Source: Craspedostauros australis
Taxonomy: Eukaryota; Bacillariophyta; Bacillariophyceae; Mastogloiales; Achnanthaceae
Reading direction: 5' to 3'
Length of the DNA stretch: 64,000 nt
Assembly: GCA_026770025.1 (NCBI GenBank)
Contig: JAMXDE010000031.1
Coordinates: 310,001-374,000 of the forward strand
A program made the translations under genes and the position numbers. This document shows, piece by piece, positions 20,316 to 30,980 of this stretch (positions are counted from its first letter, which is position 1; each line of letters opens with the position of its first letter). The notes beneath the pieces are model-generated. The model searched no databases. It was not told the origin of the DNA and was given only the letters and a program-made list of their open reading frames with translations.

Positions 20316-23300
20316 TCATCCACCCAGAGTCTCTCCTTTCCAGAATAGAAGTGGCCTCACTAACGGCCAGTACTTCGCCCATGGAAGGAACTTGGTCATG
20401 ACGTCGGCTACGTTTTCCGTTCCGTCTATCTTGCAGAAATGCAGGATCTTCGCAGCTACTGCGGCACGCACGCGATGGTACGCCAATGCGTTGTGTCGTT
20501 TGGACAACACACTGTTGGGAATGGTGGAGGAAGTGATCACGCTCTGGTTGTCTCCGAACATCCAGGCGGGTCCGTCCAGCGGAATTCCCATCGCACGAAG
20601 AGTAAGGCGCATGGCAATCACTTGTTCTGTTGCCTGTCTTGCCGCGACGAATTCCGATCCGTAGGTTGCAGTCTCGACGGTGGTCTGGCGCTTGCTGAAC
20701 CATTCGATGGGTGTCTGGTTGAGCAGATGGAGAACACCAGTTGCAGATTTGCCTGTCACTTTGCAGTGCATGAGATTGGCATCTACAAACGTCGTCATTC
20801 GAACTGCCTTGCCTTTGGGTGTTGGATCGTCGTCTGCGGTCTCCTCTTCGGCGTCACCATATACAGAGTACATCCATTCATGGTCAGGAACCTTGAAGAA
20901 GCGCTCGTGATCTGGAATTCCCGTTCTGAACCTGATGGCGGCATCAGAACGCTTTCGGAGGTATCCATACACACGTTTGGCGCGGTCCATGTGACCAATC
21001 CTGGGTTGGGCTCTGAATCTAGACAAAGTCATCACAGCTGCAGCAATATCAAACCGTCCCAATGTGATGCACCATTGAAGGGCGCCGATGAGTGATTGGA
21101 ATTGTCTTGTCTCTACAGGGTTTAGTTCGCGTGATGTGTCTAGCTCTGGGGCGTCGTTGTGTTCCATGGGACTGGTGTAGGTCCGTGGAAGCTCCCCATG
21201 CACCTGTTCGTAATTCGCCAGCATCCGTTTGATGTAAGATTGCGGGCTCATAGTCAGGGTTCCGTCTTTGTCTCGGTCGAAGTCTGCGCCAAGGTGATAC
21301 TTGATTGGTCCTACACCTTTCAACTTGTACTTGTACTTGTTGATGAGCGTGTCGAAGAATGACTGTGGGTCTTCCATGACAGCCATCAGATCATCTACGT
21401 ACACACAGATGTATTCCCAGCATCTACCAGCATCCCTCATCCACACATCCGGGTCAGCTTTGCACTGAAGGAACTGCATGTCGCGGAGTGTGTCGGCCAG
21501 AGACTCGTGGAATCGAGCACCAGATGTGCGCAGTCCGTAGAGCGCTTTCACAATGATCATCATGTGACCAGCAAACTCTTGGAACTCAGGACCAGCAACG
21601 AAACAGATCTTTTCTTTTGTGTATGCTTCTAGATAGGCATTACCAATATCACCCACCATGGGTTTGAGGTTGTTGAGTTCTGCTGCAAGCAGTGCAATCC
21701 TGAATGATCTGAGATTGACTACTCCTGCATATGCCATATCCTTGCATGGATCCGTTAAGTGCCCTCCTGCTACGCATCTTGCCTTGTGCCGAAGGTCGTG
21801 CTTCACGTCGTATACCCAGAGGAGCTTGATCTGCTTGTATCCGTCTGGTTTCCGAGTGTTCTTTCCGAGATCCTTGAACGTGCCTTACTCGTGGAGCTGA
21901 TCCATTTCCTTTCTCTCAGCGTCTACCCACTTGGAGTTGCCGTTCTTCTCGTCAAGCTGGCGTGCTTCCTTTCCGTTCCGTGGAACCTGAACACCAAACT
22001 TGAAGATAGGACCTTGTGCACGTGTTTTGCGTTTACCAGCATTGATGAGACGGTTGAGTTTCTTCTTTCTCTTTGCTAGTTTACGGAATCGCTTCCAGCC
22101 AGGCAGACCGAGGAGGTTGTTGTCTGCGGCGTACTTTGCACAAGATACAGGGTCATCTTTGGCGATCACATCCAGTGGTTCCATGGTCACACTGCCATCC
22201 TCCCATTGTACCTTTACGTTGTAGGAGGAGCCATTGTACTTGCTGTGATTGGAGTGGAATGGACCTTCATGACCGGTGATGGCTTTGAAAACGCACATCT
22301 CCCCATCGCCGATCTCCTGTTCGTGTTGCCGTTCGATGATGTCAGCTAAATCCGTGTACGCGATGAGCTCTTCCGTGTCGTCGTCGCCATATGCGATGAG
22401 CATCTTGATGTTGTCATGGTTGGCTGCGTCTCCATCCTTGATCTTGCGGATCACTCGAGCTCTCCACTTGAGTCCATCCTGTTGGTGGAGGAAGGTCAAT
22501 CCGAGCAGCTCATCAGGACTGAACTTGGGGACTTTGACTACACCTGGATCTGATTCTCCATGTGATGTGGCTACCAGGTCAGATAGTGCATGCACAACGG
22601 GTTGTCTAGGTTTAGGTGTGCTGTCACTGTCGAAATCTTCTGGATTTTCGGTTTCGCTAGCTTCGTCACTCACGTCACCATCCTCCCCAGAAGCAGGCAG
22701 GGGGTAGTCTGCCCGTAGGTTTCGCGCGTCATCAGACACACGTCGGATGCTGGAGCGTGGCAACAGCCGTTGCGTTGCGTCATCTAGTACCCAGAACGTC
22801 AGTTCGTCACCCTTGTGCTCGCATGGTCCAGCCCAGCGACCACGCCGTTCCTGCGTGGTGCCTGGGAAGGCAGCGTTCCCGACCTTGTAGTACACTGGCT
22901 CCCACCAGTGGAAGCTGAGGTACTTGCTGACATCAGGGCGCTGGCCTGTGGCGGCTTGGATGGGCGTGATGTGGCCAGCCGTGGACTGCGACAGATGGTT
23001 GAACAGTCCCACGACATACAGGGTGCAGATGAGCCAGAACCTGGCAGGAGTGCCAGTTCTGTCCATGACGCCGTTGGCGGTGCGCTTGATATCCTGGATT
23101 CGTCGCTCGACAGGATTCTGATGTTGGTGGTGTGGCTCGGACTGGTGGTCTGCGATGCAGTACTGCCGGAGAATGTCCTTCATCTTGCCTCCGATCTGCG
23201 CCGTGGCGTTGTCGGACATCAACACGTCCATGGCACCATGCTCCCGAATGAAGTCTTGCACAACATGGGGAACATGGGATTCGCTTGCCAGAGGGTACGC

Positions 23301-25775
23301 CGCTGTGAGGCGCGTGTTGGATCCGACAAACACCTGCACCATGGTACATCCACCGTGTCCGGGGACTCCATCATGATGAGCAGGCGTGTCAGAGAACAAC
23401 GTGTCCATGGAAACAACATCGTGTAGTCGACTGACATTGGCTGCGGGGAATCTAGACTTATAGTGCTTACGCATGGGATAACGCTCAGACATGCGGTACC
23501 ATTGGGTAGTACATGCAAGAGTGTCACGCACGCGGTCTGCTGGGATCCACCCGAAGTAGGGCCGTAGCGCATGGAAGTTGGGCGCTTTACCCACGATGTT
23601 GCGTGGCCCGGCCTTGACCGCCTTCTCCCCATCCCCGAGCGTTGCAGCGGATTGAGCGTACTGAACGCACTTGGAGATGGTGATGTCGATGTCGTCGTCT
23701 TCGCCGCGTTCGGTTGCGGGAATGTTGTCCAGATCAGCCTCCCCGTCCAGGACAGATGGGTCCCATTCTTGGTCGGAGGTGAAGAACACGTGTGGCAGAT
23801 CGTCTAGCTCCGTTTGAGTTGGCTTGTGCATATCCATGTATGCGAGGCCTTGACGCACGGTGAGCGGGATGACGAATCCGTCCGGCGTGACGATGGTCTG
23901 CCGACCGCCAGGGAGACCCTTGGGTCTATCGTTGACATCCAATCCAAACGCCGCGAGTTGGTTGGCAGAATGGATGGTGCGTCCTCTCCCGTAGTTGGCG
24001 TATTGATGGAACCAACCGATCACCGGTCCTGAGGTGGTCTGGATGACAGCGGTGGCCGTGACCAGCGCCAGATCCTTGATCTCTGCGTCACCAATTCCAG
24101 AAACATCAGCTCGGTTGGACGTGGACTCCATCACCAGCATGTCATCCCCAACGAGACCGCCGTTCGCACCTCCATCCACCAATGCGCCTTGCACAGTCAC
24201 GTTCGCGTTGTTGAACTTGTACGATACGTTCGTGTGCGACAGGGTGTAGGTGCGACCGTCAATGAAGAGGGTAGTCGGCGGGCTCCCGGACGCGCTAGAC
24301 ATGGCACTGGAAAGCATACGGTTGATTGCTGTTCCAGCGGTAGAACTAGACTCGTTGTTGTTACTACCTTTGTCGTTGGTCTGGGTGTCCTGTTGGTCGT
24401 TCTGGTTGGATGTGGATCCACTGCGGTTGGTGTTGTTGGCGGAACGCCTAGGCTTGTCCTTCTTACCACGTCCAGACTTGGCTCGCCGGGCTTGGAGGAA
24501 GTCGCTGCGTTGCTTATCCGACAGCTTCTGGAACTCCTCACGTGGCAGCCGTTCTCGTGTCTCCTTGCTGTAGTCCTTGTTGGGCTTCCAGAGATTGGGT
24601 CCGTCGTCCTTATCCTTCCCACGTTGCTTGCGCTGGTCGGTGTTGTTAACTTGCCGTGGCGTCTTTGGCTTGTTGGCGTCGTGGCCATCGAGTTGGACAG
24701 CGTACGATCGAACGAGCTCAACGAGAGTATCGAACTCCATGGTGGTTGCGGTCTTGCCGGGTGAGTAGGCCAGAATTGCGGTCTGCAGGTAGTCAGTCTG
24801 GAAGATAGACTGGTACAGAGCCTTGTCTGCCTCAATGGCGTTGGTCAACCACTCCTTCTTCGTCGCGTCGTCGATCGGATCATCACGCAATGCCTCAAGT
24901 TCGTGTACCTTGTGTTGCCACAGGTCCAGGAACTGCTCACGAGTCTTGCGCCACTGCTTGTCCAGCTTGAACTTGATGATCTCGTCTCGGATGCGTCGGA
25001 TGGTGTTGACGGCAGTGGCACCGGTGGTGTACTCGCGGACCAGCATGCAGTAGACGGCTTGGCCGTCACAGATCGACTCGTACGGAGTGACACACTTCCT
25101 ACTCTTCGTGGTCTGCAGGTTGGATACAAACACGTTGAACAGGAAGGTGGACTGCACCTTGAAGAGCTCGGCTTGTTCATCGGACGGGACGTAGTCAGTA
25201 TCGAGAACATTGGAGATGCCATGAGCAGCAGCGGTGGCACGCAGACGACGATGGAACGTAGCGAAGTACTTGTCATCAGACAACTTGGGATAGTCGCTAA
25301 TGTTACGCTTGATGCTACGGTTGAAATCTGCGGCGAGGTCGCGTCCGGTCTTCTCCGTTGGTTCGGTCTTCGTTGGTTCGAAGGGGAATGCGCTGGTGGC
25401 TGCGTCAGGCATGGCGGTGGAGGATGCAGGCGACGGTGTGAACGCCCGGGCGACATACTCCATGTACGAAGCTTGGTTGAGTTCCCGCCATGTCTCTACG
25501 GTGGGATTAGGTTGAACACTGAACCAGCCAATGGCATTTATGAATTTCCGGATTGCTACCTTAGGCAGTTGGGCTACGTGGTCGGGTTCTGGATCAGGCA
25601 CCTGGATGGTGACGTCCATATCGAGCATGTCTTCGCGTTGGAGCGAAGCGAAATCCATGATGGTTCGGATCTCTTCGGTGTGCAAGATAAGCCATTCAGT
25701 GGACGAGTTGTCATATCCAAGAACGCTAAGGACGTGCGCCAGGATGGTGTCGTTGATTGGGATAGGATCGGGCAT
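20316..25775 (-). pseudogene. gag-pol region of the nested copia element
   Basis: Fossil coding region, read from 25775 downward. In order: a gag-like helical region; an aspartic protease with the DGGANGG active-site form; an integrase core with MSDNATAQ and a QNPVERRI-type third motif; a chromodomain-like segment (VQWEDGSVTMEPLDV); copia reverse transcriptase with a YVDD catalytic box; and RNase H near the end. Composition is uniform through the region. The whole is assigned to copia by integrase lying before reverse transcriptase. It looks almost whole, with about one break. Confidence 0.88.
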
Positions 25776-27381
25776 CGTGTTGCTTGGTGTTGCGAGGAGG
25801 TGGTTGTTGGTCCGGATTTGTTGCTATTTTATCGGACGAGTATTTTCCCGCAGCTCCCAAAAAAGTGGTCACACTTGGAAATGACTGTGCCGTCCGCTGT
25901 GATGTCGAAGCGTTCGCCGGGATGTGACGGTGGACTTCTGCGCTTGTCGGAATTCGTCGGGAATGGAAGTGGTGCCGGATGCAAAGCGCCAGTGATGGCG
26001 AAGGCGTTACCGGTAGCACGCTGTCACGAGTGGACTGCGGTTAATCCGTGCGCGGTGTCTCGAATTGTGACTGACTGACGGATGGAAGGCCAGACGGGAC
26101 CGTGTGAATTTCCCGATTGATGAATGCGAAGATGACCGTGCTTAACCCGAGGCGAAGTATGACCGATGGAAAAATGTCAACCAGGACCGTGTGAATTTCC
26201 CGTTTGGGTGATGTGTTGGCGCGCGACCCGAAGTCGGATGGACGACTGGAACGGCGAAGGAGTTGTGAGCCGGTGATGACGCGCCAGTGATTGTACGAAC
26301 TGAAGGAATTCGCAGCCAATCAGAAGGTGGACTGAGCGCAAATGGGCGTTGTTGATGGAACGATTGTTTGTTTTGTTAGTCTTGAAACGATGAAACGTCG
26401 CGGATGGATTGCGCGTTGGATGGCCCTGCCCGTTCGGATTTCGTCTCCCCGAACGCCGTATTCTTGCGCTTGTTCAGCTGTGCTCCACCAGGATGTGGTG
26501 CACCTTTGGTTTCACCCAGTTGGACCTTCGATCCAATCCGTGCCTCCTTTGAGTGCCACGGATCAGCTTGCTATACGTCTTTTAGATCTGGCAGCAGCTT
26601 GCCCGATGTACCTGATACTAACAGGATTTTGCACGCTAATGAGCGCGGTGCCCCCCAGGTGCCAGCAACTGCTTTGATTCACCTGGTTCCACCACTCGCG
26701 TTTTCGTCCAGCGTATACCTGCCTTCCGGTGTCGTTAGACTCACTTGTGTGATATTGCTATCAGCACAATGCTAGCTTTACGGGTTGCTTCCGCGGTATC
26801 TCTACCGATCACGTTTCTTCCCCAGTCAAGGGCAGACGCTAGTCTGGTTAGCAGTTATCTCTGCGTCCCTTTTGGACGTTAACCGATCTCAAGTACGGCT
26901 TAGACTTAGTGTTAACGACTGACCTGGTCGCGACAACTCACGGTGAGATTGCCGATAGGTTTCAGAGGGCCTTTGCGCTCCAAGTTTTTACGTGTGTCTT
27001 GCTTCACGGGCTTTCACCTTTGTCGATGCTGACCAGGCCAAGTGTTTACGTGTGACTTACTTCACGGGCTTTTACACCTTTGTCTTTTAGCTGACCAGCT
27101 ATCGTAAGTAACGCAGTGGTGCGGAACTTGTTTTGTTGGGAAGAATTACTCCACTTGCGATATTCGCAACAGTGGGTGAGCCTTTCTGCACTCTGGCAGG
27201 GCGAAGCGGGTGTGGCGGCACGTAGCAATCTGCACACACGAGCAATTGGTCCGTCGTCACGAACGCGTTGGGCCTTTCTTGGGCCGAAATCAAAAGGAAG
27301 GGGACAGCGTGATGTCACCAGGGCATGCGCAGCACTTCAGGTTGCTTTCACTCTCACGATAGAGACTTGCGACTGTTAATC
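25776..27381 (-). other. Untranslated leader of the nested copia element
   Basis: 1.6 kb between the 5' LTR and gag, unusually long compared with typical copia leaders. No protein-like frame. It contains two direct repeats: GGACCGTGTGAATTTCCCG at about 26098 and again at about 26184, and a larger tandem pair at 26981-27098. The primer-binding site should lie next to 27381; I cannot match it to a named tRNA. Confidence 0.6.
26981..27098 (-). repeat. Imperfect tandem duplication in the copia leader
   Basis: Two adjacent units of 56 and about 60 bp (26981-27036 and 27039-27098), each running from CAAGT-TTTACGTGTG through CTTCACGGGCTTT and CACCTTTGTC to GCTGACCAG. They differ by a few substitutions and short length changes. 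Confidence 0.8.
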
Positions 27382-28082
27382 TGATAATCAGCAATTACAC
27401 ACAGGACAAGAGGGGAGCACCAAACACTGCACTTACGACGCCGCCTGGGTGATCAATCCAATAGGTGAAGTTGGAGATGTTTGGTGTATTTGGTTGTTGC
27501 TAAGTTAGTGTGTCAATTGATGATTGAGTTTGAATTATGAGATGATGATCTCCTATTGCTAATGATGGTGCCTATTGCACGGGTTTCTAATGTGCTGTTC
27601 GATTACCTCGTGGTTTTCTCTAAAACATTGCCCAAGATGGCATGTTGATCTACACGATATCTCGTGTTATCTCCACCTTTGGTCTTTCTTCATCTCTGTC
27701 TGATCTTGTCTGGTCTTGGTCTCTGTTTGATCACATATGGATTGATCCGTCTACGTCGACAAGGTGCATGCATCACCTCTGACGATGTTGTTCTGGATCC
27801 TAAATGTTGTTGCCACGTGCTCAATGATGCACTCGGCATGGCTAGACAGGTCAGCGTACCATGACTAAAACATAATCTCGATTCCGAGGATCACAATGAC
27901 CGATCCTCTGACGTCATTGATGATGTCAGTGCCTACGTCAGGTTCGATGACTGTAGTGACTGAATCTGAATCGTGTATCAAGACTCATCCGACTATACTC
28001 TCAAATCGAGTCGAATCAGAAAATATTGAATCACATTTCAGTCTTGGGAGATGGGTACCTAATTTCGATCTAGATGTTGATA
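27382..28082 (-). repeat. 5' LTR of the nested copia element
   Basis: 701 bp identical by eye to 19591-20291. Being upstream of gag on the minus strand it is the promoter-bearing copy. It ends exactly before ATGGT, the target duplication. Confidence 0.93.
27909..27916. promoter_or_regulatory. CRE/ATF-like palindrome TGACGTCA in the LTR
   Basis: A perfect TGACGTCA lies about 166 bp inside the 5' LTR in element sense, with near copies GATGTCA and TACGTCA within the next 35 bp. The same motif is at 20118-20125 in the other LTR. TGACGT-type elements bind bZIP factors and mediate CO2/cAMP responses in diatom genes; a role here is inferred. Confidence 0.45.
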
Positions 28083-30980
28083 ATGGTAGCGCTTCGATCT
28101 AACCTAGATCCTACAATCCTCCAGCAAATGCCGACAACAGGATTCGTTCTCACAGGCCAACACGATCGGACCATCTGGAGCTCTGTGAAACAGATGTGGA
28201 GCGTCGTATCATCTGCACTTTGGACTGTCCTGCTTCCAGAAGAGGAGGTGCCAACTTGTCAGATGGAACAGGTGGTTTCATACGTACGCGGCAATGTGGA
28301 GCTTCCTCCGACAATGTTGGCATCTAACCTGTACACCCTCTGCTTGCTCGGACAAACTACACCATCCCACACGGTGAGAGCTGCTTTGGCCATGTCTGCA
28401 CCACATGCACTGTGCACTGCTATCTTGGGCAAGCACGCACATGGGCTGTCGGAGGAACAGAAGGCGCGCATGCTTTCCAAACGCGACATCATCACGCAGA
28501 GCCAGGCCTGCACCTTGCGCGGTTACTATGACATCTTGAGCCACGGCGAAGTCATCCCATCACGGGTTCTCCAGTATCGCGTGCGTGCCAGTGATCTCTC
28601 TGGTGTGGTGTCCTTCCTCATGACAACTACTACATACAAGGCAGGGTTGAGTCACACGGTACAGTATGGGGGGGTTGAATTCGAAAATGTCCCAGTGTTC
28701 GATCGAGGTGGCACGACCATCCGAGAATTATTCGGCATGTACTCGTCCACTACAAACAACGCAGTGGGAAGGCCGGCGTTCACCATCATTACTAACCTCC
28801 TCACACGCAAAAGCAAGATCAAGACGGGGCTTTCTTCCTTCGAGAGTTACTTCTGGATGGCAACAGAGAAACTCAAACAGGCAATTTCGCGCCTAGTCGA
28901 GCTGCTGGAGGCTAAGTATGAAGCGGATGGGGAGGAGAAAAACGATGATACTGTTGATGCCAATGACGAGCCGGATGACGTCATCTTGTCACATGTGTGC
29001 ACGGCAAAGTCCCTCTTGCATGCACTTGAGCTGCTTGTCGTGTTCCTCAAATGGGAATTCACCGCATCTCACTTGCAGCATGAGTGTGATGACCCAATGC
29101 ATTCGGCCACGTTCGCTCTCACCACCAAAAAGGAGAAGAAGAAGGCAACATCCACATCAACCAATCAACGCAAACCACGCACCAACAAGCACAAGCGGAA
29201 GAAGACCACCACCATCACAAACAACATTCCAATCATCACAAATGACATTCCTGTGACCACCGCAAGCGAACAACCACGTAAAGTATGCAACCGTTGTGGC
29301 GCAGCAATGCGATTTGTGGATGATCGTTTTGTTCCTTTTGTCAAAATGCTTAAGGACAACGAACTCACGGAACACAAAGACGAATTGCAATCAATGCTTG
29401 CGGCGGCGCCAGGATTCGCCAACGAAATTGTTAACTACATGGCTCACAAAGTGCGTGCCAAAGTTCAATTCAGACAAATCGACTTTTATCAATCCGAACT
29501 CAACAACAAGCCTGAAAGAGCCTATGTGGTACTCGACCATAAGCAAAAAATTCTACCAACAGGCCAAAGCGAAGCCCAACAAGAATATTGGGGGAAGAAG
29601 GGAATGTCACTGCTCGGGGCAATGGTCATCACGTGCGAAAACGACATTTTTACTTATCGGTTCATCGACATTGTGGTCGATGGAAGACCGACACAAGACA
29701 CTCTTCAAGTTGGTGGACTGCTGGAGATTGTGCAAAAAAAGGTCAAAGACATTCTCCCATCCGTGACTGAAATCATCCTACAGAGCGATAACGCGTGTTG
29801 CTTCGCCAGTCACGAGCACATCGCGCTCATCACGTCCAAACTCAACAAGAACCTTGTGACACGAAACGCGGCCAAAATCATCGCGTGGATCTACACGGAG
29901 GCCCAAACCGGTAAGAGCATGCTGGACACCCACTTCGCGTACATCACCCGTGTGCTGCGAAAATACGTGCAAAGTGGACACGACATCAAGACCCTGCTGC
30001 AACTCTTCGAGGCACTGGTCGCCGGTAACATCGTGGGTACCACCACGGTACTGGCCAACGCAGAGACCCTTGAAGGCAACATCACGACGTTACCGGGCGC
30101 ACCAAAAAGGCGATTCCGCGCAAGTGGGCAACAGGTACGTCAGACTCACGAGGTGAAGTATGACGATGACCAGGCACGGCTGGTGGCTGCGTCTGGCATC
30201 ACGGAAGACGTCGTGGTCAAGAGCGCCGAATGGGAAGAGTGGATCATCAACAAGTTGGGTGTCCTCCCTGCCGATTCGCACACGTCCGACAAGCTGCCGA
30301 TCACGTCCGAATCGTCCAGGAAGACGGACAAAACGCGAAAACTCGGGCGCACAGCGACAGAGAGCAAGGCGTTCGCGATCGGCAAAGCCCTCCAAGACGG
30401 ACAACAACATCTACCATCCGATCACACCACAGCACTACAAGACCAGACCGCGGAAACCGAACACCCACCACTCGCAGTGCCAGGTTGGGCAAGCAAAACA
30501 ACACGGACCAATGCCAAACTACCAGACTACATCGCGGACAAATTGAAGGGCATCTGTGCAGCATCCGCGAAGGACCCGAAGAACAGACCGTCCGAACACG
30601 AAGCACATGAGAAACTGATGAAGGACGAAAAAACCAAAACGGACTGGTACGTACAACTGCATGCAAATCCCATGCGTGTCAAAGCCTCGTTGTTTGCAGC
30701 GTACAACGCCAAACAACGCAAGGACAAGAAGCAGGCCGCTCTGATCAAGGCGGAAACCAACACCAACACCAACACCAACACCAACCCAACAAGCACAGAA
30801 ACAGCATCTGCAATCGTGGCGACCCACAATGCGCCAGCTGCAACAGAGGAGGAACGAAGAGAAGAAGAGTTGCGGAGAGAGGAGGAGGAATTGGAGAATC
30901 AGAGGTGGTGTGATGCGCATACGATGAAGGCGAACACAGAAAGTGAGGCTGTGTTGGATGATGGGACAGAAATTTTGTGA
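28083..30980 (+). CDS. DDE transposase, catalytic and C-terminal part
   Basis: About 965 residues after the copia insertion. A C-x2-C motif (CNRCGAAM) precedes an RNase-H-like core with three acidic residues in the expected order: Asp in VVLDHKQKILP (codon 29535), Asp in ILQSDNACCF (29787) and Glu in YTEAQTGKSMLDTHF (29898), a D-x84-D-x36-E spacing; the Asp in LDTHF (29925) is an alternative third ligand. The surrounding pattern, SDNA then E-x-QTGKS-x-LDTHFA, reminds me of unnamed transposase-like proteins of protists and invertebrates. The C-terminus is basic then low-complexity (NTNTNTNT and an EEERREEELRREEEE helix). The gene lies inside matching inverted termini. Assignment as transposase is strong in context, superfamily unknown. 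Confidence 0.72.
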   Translation: MVALRSNLDPTILQQMPTTGFVLTGQHDRTIWSSVKQMWSVVSSALWTVLLPEEEVPTCQMEQVVSYVRGNVELPPTMLASNLYTLCLLGQTTPSHTVRAALAMSAPHALCTAILGKHAHGLSEEQKARMLSKRDIITQSQACTLRGYYDILSHGEVIPSRVLQYRVRASDLSGVVSFLMTTTTYKAGLSHTVQYGGVEFENVPVFDRGGTTIRELFGMYSSTTNNAVGRPAFTIITNLLTRKSKIKTGLSSFESYFWMATEKLKQAISRLVELLEAKYEADGEEKNDDTVDANDEPDDVILSHVCTAKSLLHALELLVVFLKWEFTASHLQHECDDPMHSATFALTTKKEKKKATSTSTNQRKPRTNKHKRKKTTTITNNIPIITNDIPVTTASEQPRKVCNRCGAAMRFVDDRFVPFVKMLKDNELTEHKDELQSMLAAAPGFANEIVNYMAHKVRAKVQFRQIDFYQSELNNKPERAYVVLDHKQKILPTGQSEAQQEYWGKKGMSLLGAMVITCENDIFTYRFIDIVVDGRPTQDTLQVGGLLEIVQKKVKDILPSVTEIILQSDNACCFASHEHIALITSKLNKNLVTRNAAKIIAWIYTEAQTGKSMLDTHFAYITRVLRKYVQSGHDIKTLLQLFEALVAGNIVGTTTVLANAETLEGNITTLPGAPKRRFRASGQQVRQTHEVKYDDDQARLVAASGITEDVVVKSAEWEEWIINKLGVLPADSHTSDKLPITSESSRKTDKTRKLGRTATESKAFAIGKALQDGQQHLPSDHTTALQDQTAETEHPPLAVPGWASKTTRTNAKLPDYIADKLKGICAASAKDPKNRPSEHEAHEKLMKDEKTKTDWYVQLHANPMRVKASLFAAYNAKQRKDKKQAALIKAETNTNTNTNTNPTSTETASAIVATHNAPAATEEERREEELRREEEELENQRWCDAHTMKANTESEAVLDDGTEIL

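Larger units (their letters stand above)
19591..28082 (-). mobile_element. Ty1/copia LTR retrotransposon, young, nested in the DNA transposon
   Basis: Fossil element of 8492 bp on the minus strand. Two 701-bp direct repeats (19591-20291 and 27382-28082) are its LTRs, flanked by the 5-bp target duplication ATGGT (19586-19590 and 28083-28087). A polypurine tract (AGGGGAG on the minus strand) abuts the 3' LTR at 20292. Gene order gag, protease, integrase, reverse transcriptase, RNase H places it in copia; the style is that of diatom CoDi elements. The LTRs look identical by eye, so insertion is recent. The coding region looks nearly whole, with about one break. Confidence 0.93.

Noticed and set aside
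18956-30980. A host gene split by the copia element rather than a transposase
   Set aside because: The gene lies inside matching inverted termini with a target duplication and has an ordered DDE-like triad, so transposase is the simpler reading; a domesticated or captured gene is not fully excluded.
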